7,757 nt of DNA from Methanosarcina sp. (GTDB taxonomy: Archaea > Halobacteriota > Methanosarcinia > Methanosarcinales > Methanosarcinaceae): the NCBI GenBank assembly GCA_024280975.1, contig JAMXLQ010000062.1:1-7757 (forward strand), read 5' to 3'. How positions within the stretch are numbered: position 1 is the first letter of the stretch; each line of letters starts with the position of its first letter. Under the pieces are notes generated by a model. The model saw only the letters and a list, made by a program, of their open reading frames with translations, did not search any database and was not told the DNA's origin. Both the position numbers and the translations under genes were made by a program. This document shows, piece after piece, positions 1-5,034 of this stretch.

Positions 1-412
1 CGGCCTGTGAGACAACTTCTATTGCCCTTTCTTCTATTTTGGCCTGGAATATATCTACAGGAATATTCAGCCTGGAGAGGAAATGAGTTAAAAAATAAGC
101 TCCAGACTCAAGAGATGCAATAATGGACGTCTGATTAAGTAAAAGCTGCTGGATTTCGCTGATAATCTCGCTTAAAAGAAAATAAAGAGGAATTAATACA
201 ACAAAGATAGAAATTATTATCACCAGTCCGGCTGCGAATTGTTTCCGAAGTCTGGCTCTCCTTAAGAAAAAATGAAAAAGAGATCGAAATATAACAAAAA
301 AGATGAGAGCCCCAAAAATATAATTAAGATACGGAATTGTGGCATAAACAATGACCACAGTCAGAACTTCAATTATAAGAAGGGCTAGAGCCATCTTTAC
401 ATTTTTTTTCAT
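1..412 (-). CDS. AI-2E family transporter (predicted permease, UPF0118), N-terminal part, cut by window edge
   Basis: Reading the minus strand from an ATG at 412 gives 137 uninterrupted codons to the left edge, so the gene is partial at its 3' end. The protein starts MKKNVKMALALLIIEVL. It has hydrophobic segments at about residues 7-28, 30-49 and 60-81, a basic stretch RRARLRKQ at 51-58, and then an amphipathic region rich in I, L and Q. This layout (helix pair, basic loop, long hydrophobic helix, then SEIISEIQQLL) is that of the N-terminus of AI-2E/PerM-type permeases. Family members are usually about 340-370 residues, so roughly two thirds is missing. These are polytopic inner-membrane proteins, and the substrate in archaea is unknown. 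An alternative ATG at residue 7 is possible. A TATA-like box lies about 30 bp upstream, leaving a very short leader. Family assignment is by recognition of the sequence pattern. Confidence 0.8.
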   Translation of the reverse strand, partial: MKKNVKMALALLIIEVLTVVIVYATIPYLNYIFGALIFFVIFRSLFHFFLRRARLRKQFAAGLVIIISIFVVLIPLYFLLSEIISEIQQLLLNQTSIIASLESGAYFLTHFLSRLNIPVDIFQAKIEERAIEVVSQA

Positions 413-439
413 TAAACTCAATCGATTTTCTATTATAAA

Positions 440-450
440 AAATATAAGTA
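440..450 (-). promoter_or_regulatory. TATA-box candidate for the AI-2E permease gene
   Basis: On the minus strand the sequence reads TACTTATATTT, close to the archaeal TATA consensus. Its centre is about 33 bp from the ATG at 412, so transcription would start about 8-10 nt before the start codon, giving a near-leaderless mRNA. No ribosome-binding site is visible, which fits. A second AT-rich stretch (TTTATAATAG, 431-440) is an alternative. Confidence 0.4.
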
Positions 451-484
451 TGACAGCCTCAAATGCTGAATCTCAAGCGTTGGA

Positions 485-513
485 CCGCAACCGTTGAGCC
501 GGTTGATCACGCC
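485..513 (+). repeat. 29-bp direct repeat A, copy 1
   Basis: It matches copy 2 (586-614) at 27 of 29 positions. It contains the short inverted repeat AACCG...CGGTT (loop TTGAGC) followed by TTGATCACGCC, which includes the palindrome TGATCA. The start-to-start distance to copy 2 is 101 bp. Confidence 0.75.
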
Positions 514-556
514 TATATGGTTCGGGGATAAGATTCTCAAACGTTGCCAGGGTTTT

Positions 557-583
557 CGGTCAAGCCTTTTTTCAAAAGGGTTG
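557..583 (+). repeat. Hairpin repeat B, copy 1
   Basis: The arms CAAGCCTTTT and AAAAGGGTTG pair at nine of ten positions around a TTC loop, with one G/G mismatch at the fourth pair. The two neighbouring copies carry a mismatch at the same position. Confidence 0.7.
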
Positions 584-585
584 TG

Positions 586-614
586 CCACAACCGTTAAGC
601 CGGTTGATCACGCC
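586..614 (+). repeat. 29-bp direct repeat A, copy 2
   Basis: It matches copy 1 (485-513) at 27 of 29 positions, with the loop now TTAAGC and the AACCG/CGGTT arms conserved. Its first bases also pair with the end of hairpin B1 to form the palindrome GGTTGTGCCACAACC at 579-593. Confidence 0.75.
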
Positions 615-626
615 GTCGCTAGGGCC

Positions 627-655
627 TTTGGTCAAGCTTTCCCCCGGAAAGGTTG
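627..655 (+). repeat. Hairpin repeat B, copy 2 (stem-compensated)
   Basis: The arms CAAGCTTTCC and GGAAAGGTTG pair around a CCC loop, with a G/G mismatch at the fourth pair as in copy 1. The inner stem differs from copy 1 on both sides, yet pairing is kept. Confidence 0.65.
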
Positions 656-681
656 CGGTCAAACCTTTTTTCAAAGGATTG
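656..681 (+). repeat. Hairpin repeat B, copy 3, directly after the dinB stop
   Basis: The arms CAAACCTTT and AAAGGATTG pair around TTTC, with an A/A mismatch at the fourth pair. Read in the dinB direction this hairpin begins 2 nt after the stop codon, so it could act as a 3'-end or termination/stability element for the dinB mRNA. There is no strong oligo-U tract beside it. Confidence 0.6.
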
Positions 682-683
682 CA

Positions 684-1790
684 TTAAAAAAAGTCTGTGA
701 TCAGGGTTTGCTTTTCATCCCTTTCACGGAGTTTGGTGACTCCTATACCTACTAACCTGAGTTTTCGATTTCCTATAAATTCAGAGAGAAGCTGCAGGGC
801 TGTCCTTTTGATCACAAAGATGTCTGATGTCCAGATTGGGATGGTTTTTGAACGCGTATAGGTTGAGAAGTCTTCAAAACGGACGGTAAGGATTACGGTT
901 TTGAAAAGGAACCTGTTTTTGAGGAGGGAATTATGCACACTCTCCACAAGCAGGTTCAGGGATCCGGTGATTTTTACAGGGTCATTAGTATCCTCAACAA
1001 AGGTTCCGTGCCTGCTGATTGATTTTACATTTTCTTTTTCCCGAACTTCTGTAAAGTCGAGCCCGTTTGCCAGTTGCTTCATGCGGAGCCCCACTTTTCC
1101 GAACTTTTCAGAAAGCAACTGCACATCACAATTTGCAAGATCTTCTACTCTACTTAGTCCCATTGCTTTCAGAGTGTTAGCCGTTTTTCCCCCTATTCCG
1201 GGAATTTTTGAAACCGACAGCGGAAAAAGAAATTCCCTTACATCTCCGGGCCTGACAACGGTAAGCCCGTCAGGCTTCTGGAAGCCAGACGCAATCTTTG
1301 CAATAAGCTTGTTCGGCGCAACTCCGACTGAACAAGTAATCCCTTCCTGCTTTTGTATCTCATCCTTAATTCTAAGGGCGTAAAGGGCAGCATCTTCAAA
1401 ATTCCTGATCTCGGGCCCTGGCACAAGATAAGCTTCATCCACGCTGACTTGCTGGAACTTATCTGCAAATCCCCTCAAAACTTCCATTACTTTTGCCGAA
1501 ACGCCCGCATACAGTTTCATATTCACAGGCAAAAAAACCGCATCTGGACAGAGTCTGTAAGCCTGTGAGATCGGCATTGCGGAATGTATCCCATATTTTC
1601 GCGCCTCGTACGAGCAAGTGCTCACAACCCCTCTTCCTAAGCCTCCTTTTGGATCAGAACCAACAACCACAGGCAGCCCTCTCAGTTCCGGCCTTTCCCT
1701 TACCTCAACTGACGCAAAGAAACTATCCATATCCACGTGGAAGGTAATTCGCCTTTTTGGTGCATTAATTTTCAAATTAGAGGCAGACAT
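684..1790 (-). CDS. dinB: DNA polymerase IV (Y-family translesion polymerase, DinB/Dpo4-like)
   Basis: 368 residues, the normal length for archaeal DinB. It copies past damaged template bases with low fidelity. The palm carries HVDMDSFFASVE (residues 18-29), with metal-binding D20 and D22 and the steric-gate aromatic at F25. It also carries VSVDEAYL, with catalytic D118 and E119. The fingers motif YEARKYGIHSAMP is at 61-73. A helix-hairpin-helix thumb follows (KIPGIGGKTANTL, 195-207), and the little-finger domain spans about 250-355. The last eight residues, QTLITDFF, are a textbook PIP box for binding the PCNA sliding clamp. The start is the first ATG (1790). No clear ribosome-binding site precedes it, and about 19 residues come before the first catalytic Asp, slightly longer than Sulfolobus Dpo4. 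The lipoprotein gene ends 54 bp upstream on the same strand, so co-transcription is possible. A repeat hairpin follows the stop directly. Confidence 0.95.
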   Translation of the reverse strand: MSASNLKINAPKRRITFHVDMDSFFASVEVRERPELRGLPVVVGSDPKGGLGRGVVSTCSYEARKYGIHSAMPISQAYRLCPDAVFLPVNMKLYAGVSAKVMEVLRGFADKFQQVSVDEAYLVPGPEIRNFEDAALYALRIKDEIQKQEGITCSVGVAPNKLIAKIASGFQKPDGLTVVRPGDVREFLFPLSVSKIPGIGGKTANTLKAMGLSRVEDLANCDVQLLSEKFGKVGLRMKQLANGLDFTEVREKENVKSISRHGTFVEDTNDPVKITGSLNLLVESVHNSLLKNRFLFKTVILTVRFEDFSTYTRSKTIPIWTSDIFVIKRTALQLLSEFIGNRKLRLVGIGVTKLRERDEKQTLITDFF

Positions 1791-1844
1791 TAATTCAGAT
1801 AGGAAAAATATGTAGAAAAGGTTTAAGGAAGTCGGGTGAAAGTA

Positions 1845-2540
1845 TTAACCTACTGTTTTTATTTCAGCCCCATCTGGAATATTGAAGACAAACTCTGAGT
1901 CTGGGATTCCTGTGTTAACTTTAAGATCGTAGATTTCGGTTTTTGCTGTCAGGTTTCCACTACTGTCATACATTTCGTACTTAAGGGGCATCCATGTTTC
2001 TTTATCTATCCAGACTTTCGTGTAGTATTGTGCAGCGCTTTCTACTGTTTCTTTAGGACTTGCTTTCAGCAGGTAAGTTTCCCTGTTGTCAATCTCCTCA
2101 ACTCCCAGTAAAGAGACATTACTATCATTAAGGGTAATTCCTATGAGAGCCAGATAGTCACTTTTAGTTATTTCAGGAGTTTTGGGAAGCTTAGTTTTCA
2201 TTACTGTATTTGTATCAGGGGCATAGGTCCATCGAAACTCTCCATCTGAAAGTACGAGCGTCTCTTCCTCCTTCCCGGGTTCCTGTATAAAGTTCTTAAT
2301 CATGTGAGGTTTCTTGTATATGGTTTTAAATTCGCTTTCTATTGCCTTTTCCCCGGTGTAGTAAGTAGTGTGCATTGTATACGAATAATCTTGAATGCTG
2401 TCCTGCTTCTCCAGCATCCGGGCTGCAATATCTTCAGCACTCAGGTCTTTTTCCGTGCAGCCTGAAGCAAAAAGAGTCAGACTTATGAAAGTGAATAGGA
2501 GCATTGATTTGAGGATTTTCTTTATTCCCACGCTGCTCAT
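1845..2540 (-). CDS. LolA-like / COG2834 outer-membrane-lipoprotein-sorting-family protein, predicted surface lipoprotein
   Basis: 231 residues. The N-terminus is a lipoprotein-type signal: basic KK at 7-8, a hydrophobic core at 13-24, and an imperfect lipobox ASGC placing the lipid-bearing cysteine at C28. The mature part begins TEKDLSAEDIAARMLEK and then runs as alternating beta strands. Typical family features are LSDGEFRWTYAPDTNTV (about 97-113), VWIDKETWMPLKYEMYD (176-192) and the closing strand FVFNIPDGAEI (217-227). The fold is a half-open beta-barrel that binds a hydrophobic ligand. Archaea of this type lack an outer membrane, so a role in lipoprotein or lipid handling at the cell surface is only inferred. 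The ATG has AAGG directly against it, with no usual spacing. A GTG at residue 4, about 5 nt after GGATGAG, is an alternative start. dinB lies 54 bp downstream. Confidence 0.8.
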   Translation of the reverse strand: MSSVGIKKILKSMLLFTFISLTLFASGCTEKDLSAEDIAARMLEKQDSIQDYSYTMHTTYYTGEKAIESEFKTIYKKPHMIKNFIQEPGKEEETLVLSDGEFRWTYAPDTNTVMKTKLPKTPEITKSDYLALIGITLNDSNVSLLGVEEIDNRETYLLKASPKETVESAAQYYTKVWIDKETWMPLKYEMYDSSGNLTAKTEIYDLKVNTGIPDSEFVFNIPDGAEIKTVG

Positions 2541-2878
2541 CCTTTCTTAATTTTTATTGGTTAAACTCGCATGAGTAAAATTAAAACTTTACCTGCAGTG
2601 GAGAAATCGAGAATTAAAAAATCAAACTATCAAAATTTATTAATGGGCGAGTTCTCCCTTCTTTTCCGGCTTTACCTTTACTTACTCTATCTTGGTAACT
2701 ACCTTGAGAAACTTTAAAGTCAATTTTATTTTGAAAACCTAAGATGTGGAAAATTTTTGCATAACCGGATTTAAAATTTCTTCTAAGTATCTCAAATTTT
2801 TACTAACTTTAAACAGTAAGAGCAAAAACAATATAAACTTTACTCTATTGCTTGAGAAGCTATTTCTATAAAGTTGAG

Positions 2879-2888
2879 AAATATATAA
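2879..2888 (+). promoter_or_regulatory. TATA-box candidate, distal promoter upstream of the dehydrogenase
   Basis: AAATATATAA is a strong archaeal TATA-like sequence. A start about 25 nt downstream would fall near 2908-2912, just before the inverted repeat at 2914. It could drive a long leader for the dehydrogenase or a separate small RNA. The matching sequence alone cannot distinguish these. Confidence 0.4.
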
Positions 2889-2913
2889 TTTAGAGATCAC
2901 TTCAATTTTGTGC

Positions 2914-2960
2914 TTTCCAGTTTAAAAAGGGGAAGTTTGAGTAATATTTAAAACTGGAAA
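2914..2960 (+). repeat. 10-bp perfect inverted repeat with an overlapping alternative pairing
   Basis: TTTCCAGTTT (2914-2923) and AAACTGGAAA (2951-2960) are exact reverse complements with 27 nt between them. Within and beyond the loop, GAAGTTT (2932-2938) is the reverse complement of AAACTTC (2958-2964). The second arms overlap at 2958-2960, so the two foldings exclude each other. Confidence 0.6.
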
Positions 2961-3070
2961 CTTCATGAGGGGCTATCTGGTCGAAGAAAGAGCAGATTAA
3001 CCGACTAGATGTCGGTGGTAGAAGTCAGAAAAAGTAAGCGGTCAATTTTTCCAGACACTAAATCAAAATC

Positions 3071-3079
3071 TTTTATATG
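3071..3079 (+). promoter_or_regulatory. TATA box of the PQQ-type dehydrogenase gene
   Basis: TTTTATATG preceded by AATC resembles a BRE/TATA element. Transcription would start near 3098-3103. That lies downstream of the in-frame ATG at 3087, so the ATG cannot be used from this promoter. The expected leader is about 105 nt and begins around the hairpin CGGGA-AGG-TCCCG (3096-3108). Confidence 0.5.
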
Positions 3080-3193
3080 AAGATTTATGGCTTGTCGGGA
3101 AGGTCCCGCTAGAAGGAACAGAGTCTCAGGTCCCAGAGCCGAAAAATTATATCGAGGTCTAAAGCCTCTGATGCGAGAATTGATTTCAAGCAA

Positions 3194-3204
3194 GGTGGTG
3201 GGGG
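3194..3204 (+). promoter_or_regulatory. Ribosome-binding site that sets the dehydrogenase start
   Basis: GGTGGTGGGGG lies directly before AA-ATG at 3207 and contains GGTGG, complementary to the archaeal 16S 3' end. No comparable site precedes the ATG at 3087. Confidence 0.65.
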
Positions 3205-3206
3205 AA

Positions 3207-4352
3207 ATGAAGGGAACAAAGGTAATACTTGGCTTTTTTGCACTCATTGCACTTATCTTCGTAGCTTATGCAGCTCTCAGAACCGTGCCAATTGGCAACT
3301 GCGGAGAAAATGGAACTGGACTTGCCTGCATTCGGCTTCCGCCTGGTTTTTCCATTGGTTATTATGCCGAGAATCTTGAAGGTGCGAGGTCAATGGCGCT
3401 TAGTCCTAATGGCACGCTCTTTGTAGGAAGTAGAGATGTCGGAAAAGTTTATGCGGTGCTTGACCGAAACAATGACAGTAAGGCCGATGAAGTGTTTGTG
3501 CTTGCTGAAGGTCTGGATATGCCAAACGGGGTGGCATTCAGGAACGGTTCGTTATATGTTGCTGAGGTTTCCAGAGTAATTCGTTATGATGACATTGAAG
3601 CAAGGCTTGGAAATCCGCCTGAACCAGTTGTGATTAACGATAAATTCCCATCCGACCACGCACACGGCTGGAAATATATCAAGTTCGGGCCTGACGGAAA
3701 GCTGTATGTACCTGTCGGAATGCCGTGCAATATCTGTAACAAGGAAGGGGAAGATGAACGGTACGGAACAATCATGAGGACGGAACCCGATGGGAGCCAG
3801 CTTGAGATTTTCGCAAAGGGAATAAGAAATACAGTTGGTTTTGACTGGAATCCCGAGACCGGAGAACTATGGTTTACTGACAATGGAAGGGACTGGCTCG
3901 GAGATGATGTACCTCCAGACGAACTTAATCGGGCACCTGTACAGGGAATGCATTTCGGTTTTCCTTATTGCCACGGGGGAGACATCCCAGACCCGGAATT
4001 CGGGAAACTCAGGAACTGCTCAGAATTCACGCCTCCAGAAATGAAACTGGGCCCGCATGTGGCTGCCCTTGGAATGATCTTTTACACAGGCACAATGTTT
4101 CCTGAAGAATATAAAAACCAGATCTTTATTGCCGAACATGGCTCCTGGAACAGAAAAATCCCAATAGGATACCGGGTCTCCCTTGTCAGGCTGGAGAACG
4201 GAAAGCCTGTAAGCTATGAACCTTTTGCCGACGGCTGGCTCCAGGGACTTGCAGCCTGGGGAAGACCTGTGGATGTCCTTGTAATGCCTGATGGAGCCCT
4301 ACTCGTTTCCGATGACAAGAATAACGCAATTTACAGGATCAGCTACGGCTGA
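3207..4352 (+). CDS. Membrane-anchored PQQ-dependent sugar (glucose/sorbosone) dehydrogenase-like beta-propeller
   Basis: 381 residues from the ATG at 3207. An in-frame ATG at 3087 would add 40 residues, but it lacks a ribosome-binding site and lies before the predicted transcription start. The N-terminus (MKGTKVILGFFALIALIFVAY) is a signal anchor, so the catalytic domain faces outward. The rest is a six-bladed propeller of the GSDH/COG2133 family. Landmarks are MALSPNGTLFVGSR (63-76), DMPNGVAFRNGSLYVAE (104-120), HAHGWKY (151-157) with candidate catalytic His151/His153, FGPDGKLYVPVG (160-171), GIRNTVGFDWNP (205-216), LWFTDNGRDW (221-230), FGFPYCHGG (250-258), FIAEHGSWNR (307-316) and GRPVDVLVMPDGALLVSDD (352-370). 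Six cysteines (32, 41, 174, 177, 255, 271) in an exported domain suggest disulfides. Relatives oxidise aldoses using PQQ and Ca2+, but substrate and cofactor here are not established. The gene stands alone on the plus strand. Confidence 0.88.
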   Translation: MKGTKVILGFFALIALIFVAYAALRTVPIGNCGENGTGLACIRLPPGFSIGYYAENLEGARSMALSPNGTLFVGSRDVGKVYAVLDRNNDSKADEVFVLAEGLDMPNGVAFRNGSLYVAEVSRVIRYDDIEARLGNPPEPVVINDKFPSDHAHGWKYIKFGPDGKLYVPVGMPCNICNKEGEDERYGTIMRTEPDGSQLEIFAKGIRNTVGFDWNPETGELWFTDNGRDWLGDDVPPDELNRAPVQGMHFGFPYCHGGDIPDPEFGKLRNCSEFTPPEMKLGPHVAALGMIFYTGTMFPEEYKNQIFIAEHGSWNRKIPIGYRVSLVRLENGKPVSYEPFADGWLQGLAAWGRPVDVLVMPDGALLVSDDKNNAIYRISYG

Positions 4353-4366
4353 TCTAATTTCCGGAT

Positions 4367-4422
4367 CTGGTATATGTAATCTGGTATATGTAATCTGGTA
4401 TATGTAATTTGGTAAACGTATT
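4367..4422 (+). repeat. Tandem 14-bp repeat with TATA-like cores, upstream of the ferritin-like gene
   Basis: CTGGTATATGTAAT occurs three times without interruption (4367-4380, 4381-4394, 4395-4408). A degenerate fourth copy, TTGGTAAACGTATT, follows at 4409-4422. The core TATATGT recurs inverted as ACATATA at 4436-4442. Each unit contains a possible TATA element, so the array may be a redundant promoter or an operator. It begins 15 bp after the dehydrogenase stop. Confidence 0.8.
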
Positions 4423-4424
4423 TA

Positions 4425-4434
4425 TTTTTATATC
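4425..4434 (+). promoter_or_regulatory. TATA-box candidate proximal to the ferritin-like gene
   Basis: The sequence reads TTTTTATATC. Its spacing to the start codon is short: a start at about 4456 would remove most of the ribosome-binding site. The TATA-like core of the third tandem repeat (around 4398-4405) would give a start near 4428 and a leader of about 34 nt, and may be the real promoter. Confidence 0.35.
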
Positions 4435-4449
4435 CACATATACGTAAGC

Positions 4450-4455
4450 AGGGGG
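4450..4455 (+). promoter_or_regulatory. Ribosome-binding site deciding a TTG start
   Basis: AGGGGG lies 6 nt before TTG at 4462, and no ATG or GTG with such spacing exists nearby. Together with the family-like N-terminus of the protein this supports initiation at TTG. Confidence 0.55.
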
Positions 4456-4461
4456 AATAAG

Positions 4462-4746
4462 TTGCTATCCAAAATACCTGTAGACATTAAAAGTGTATCT
4501 GAAGGAGACATTGATAAAGAGATACTCAGAGCCGCAATCATCGCCGAGCTTGATGCTGTAAACCTTTATGAGCAGATGGCAAATTTAACAAAAGATGAGA
4601 ATATAAGATCAGTCCTTCTGGATGTAGCAAAAGAAGAAAAAACGCACGTCGGAGAGTTTCAGGCACTCTTACTTCAGTTTGACTCTCAGCAAAAGCAGGA
4701 ACTTGAGGCAGGAGCTAAAGAGGCGGAAGAGGTTTTATCCAAATAA
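4462..4746 (+). CDS. Encapsulated-ferritin-like protein (rubrerythrin/ferritin superfamily, diiron), stand-alone
   Basis: 94 residues, TTG start. The core is two helices: AAIIAELDAVNLYEQMA (24-40) and NIRSVLLDVAKEEKTHVGEFQALLL (47-71). E29, E59 and H62 have the spacing (30, then 3) of the iron ligands E32, E62 and H65 in the Rhodospirillum encapsulated ferritin, and Y36 sits beside the site. The protein resembles the N-terminal domain of the Pyrococcus furiosus encapsulin fusion from its MLS start, and it ends about where the linker to the shell domain begins there. Such proteins form ring-like decamers with iron sites between dimers and oxidise Fe(II) for storage. The two ligand-bearing helices alone cannot make a classical four-helix ferritin. 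No shell gene and no obvious C-terminal cargo-targeting peptide are seen (tail EAGAKEAEEVLSK). Expression is probably driven from the tandem-repeat region just upstream. Confidence 0.85.
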   Translation: MLSKIPVDIKSVSEGDIDKEILRAAIIAELDAVNLYEQMANLTKDENIRSVLLDVAKEEKTHVGEFQALLLQFDSQQKQELEAGAKEAEEVLSK

Positions 4747-5011
4747 ATTCCCGATCTCTAAGAATCTTGAGTGAGCTGGTGTAATTACTTAAGTTTGAAT
4801 TCTCAAGTTTGAAACTGTATTTTTCATATTTGGATTTTAATTACACTCAGACTTTTTTAGAAATCTCTTTCCTAGACTTCTTTTTGAAGAAAATACTATA
4901 AAAAACGTTTTACAAAAAATAAAGGCAATGTTAGTCTGTTTACTCATTTTAAAGCTTTCTTTCTCAGGCTCATCTTCTTATTTTCCCTATAATTTGTTTT
5001 GTAACCAATTT
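4747..5011. other. AT-rich intergenic region after the ferritin-like gene
   Basis: No coding frame and no remnant of an encapsulin shell domain is visible. It contains a 9-bp inverted repeat GTGTAATTA/TAATTACAC (4779-4787 and 4838-4846), a short direct repeat CAAGTTTGAA-like (AAGTTTGAA twice between 4790 and 4814), the palindrome AAAACGTTTT (4902-4911), and T-rich tracts listed separately. Confidence 0.5.
4850..4887 (+). terminator. T-tract terminator region of the ferritin-like gene
   Basis: Two related T-rich tracts, AGACTTTTTTAG and AGACTTCTTTTTGAAG, follow one another about 105-140 bp after the stop. Archaeal transcription ends at such oligo-T runs. The second is followed by GAAG, which pairs with CTTC as a small hairpin. 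Position is plausible but not proven. Confidence 0.4.
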
Positions 5012-5034
5012 AGCTGAAAATAAGTTCTTCAGCT
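5012..5034 (-). terminator. Hairpin at the DUF1294 stop codon
   Basis: AGCTGAA (5012-5018) and TTCAGCT (5028-5034) form a 7-bp stem with a 9-nt loop. On the minus strand the stem starts within the TAA stop of the DUF1294 gene. The sequence after it is A/T-rich but has no long U run, so it may be a 3'-end stability element rather than a terminator. Confidence 0.4.

Larger units (their letters stand above)
471..682. repeat. Composite intergenic repeat array (three interleaved repeat types, hairpin-rich)
   Basis: The space between dinB and the permease gene is filled with short repeats in the order C1 (471-482), A1 (485-513), C2 (535-546), B1 (557-583), A2 (586-614), B2 (627-655), B3 (656-681). 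C is TCTCAARCGTTG (11 of 12 identical). A is a 29-bp unit and B is a hairpin unit with TCAARCY at its left arm. C1 also pairs with the start of A1: 472-482 and 488-498 are an 11-bp inverted repeat with two mismatches. The stretch looks richer in G and C than the DNA leftward of it and has no open frame worth calling. It ends 2 bp from the dinB stop codon, so B3 would be the first structure in the dinB 3' UTR. It may be a copy of a dispersed intergenic repeat family, which is an inference. Confidence 0.7.
2541..3070. other. AT-rich intergenic region without a convincing gene
   Basis: About 530 bp separate the divergent lipoprotein and dehydrogenase genes. No reading frame here looks coding. 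Visible structure includes a near-palindrome GGGCGAGTTCTCCC at 2645-2658, the perfect palindrome ACTTTAAAGT at 2711-2720, a TATA-like box at about 2879-2888, a 10-bp inverted repeat at 2914-2960, the hairpin CCGAC-TAGAT-GTCGG at 3001-3015, and paired GAAAAA/TTTTTC arms within 3024-3056. An unannotated small RNA from the 2881 promoter region is possible but unsupported beyond this. Confidence 0.5.

Noticed and set aside
471..682. CRISPR array
   Set aside because: The repeats are of different types, only two to three copies each, imperfect and unevenly spaced. There are no regular unique spacers.
901..1383. 160-residue plus-strand reading frame
   Set aside because: It lies wholly antisense to dinB, whose catalytic motifs are intact. 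The antisense product is serine/phenylalanine-rich with no recognisable domain, so it is a shadow frame.
2961..3060. tRNA or known riboswitch
   Set aside because: The GGTCGAA-like stretch and the CCGAC/GTCGG stem suggested a tRNA, but the stem has a 5-nt loop and there is no acceptor stem, D-arm or CCA-ready end. No known riboswitch core is recognised.
3005..3247. 80-residue minus-strand reading frame
   Set aside because: It overlaps the dehydrogenase leader and start in antisense, resembles no family, and has no promoter or ribosome-binding site of its own.
4747..5033. Remnant of an encapsulin shell gene after the ferritin-like gene
   Set aside because: All frames are rich in stops and no shell-domain motif can be read. 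The region is AT-rich with inverted repeats and T tracts only.
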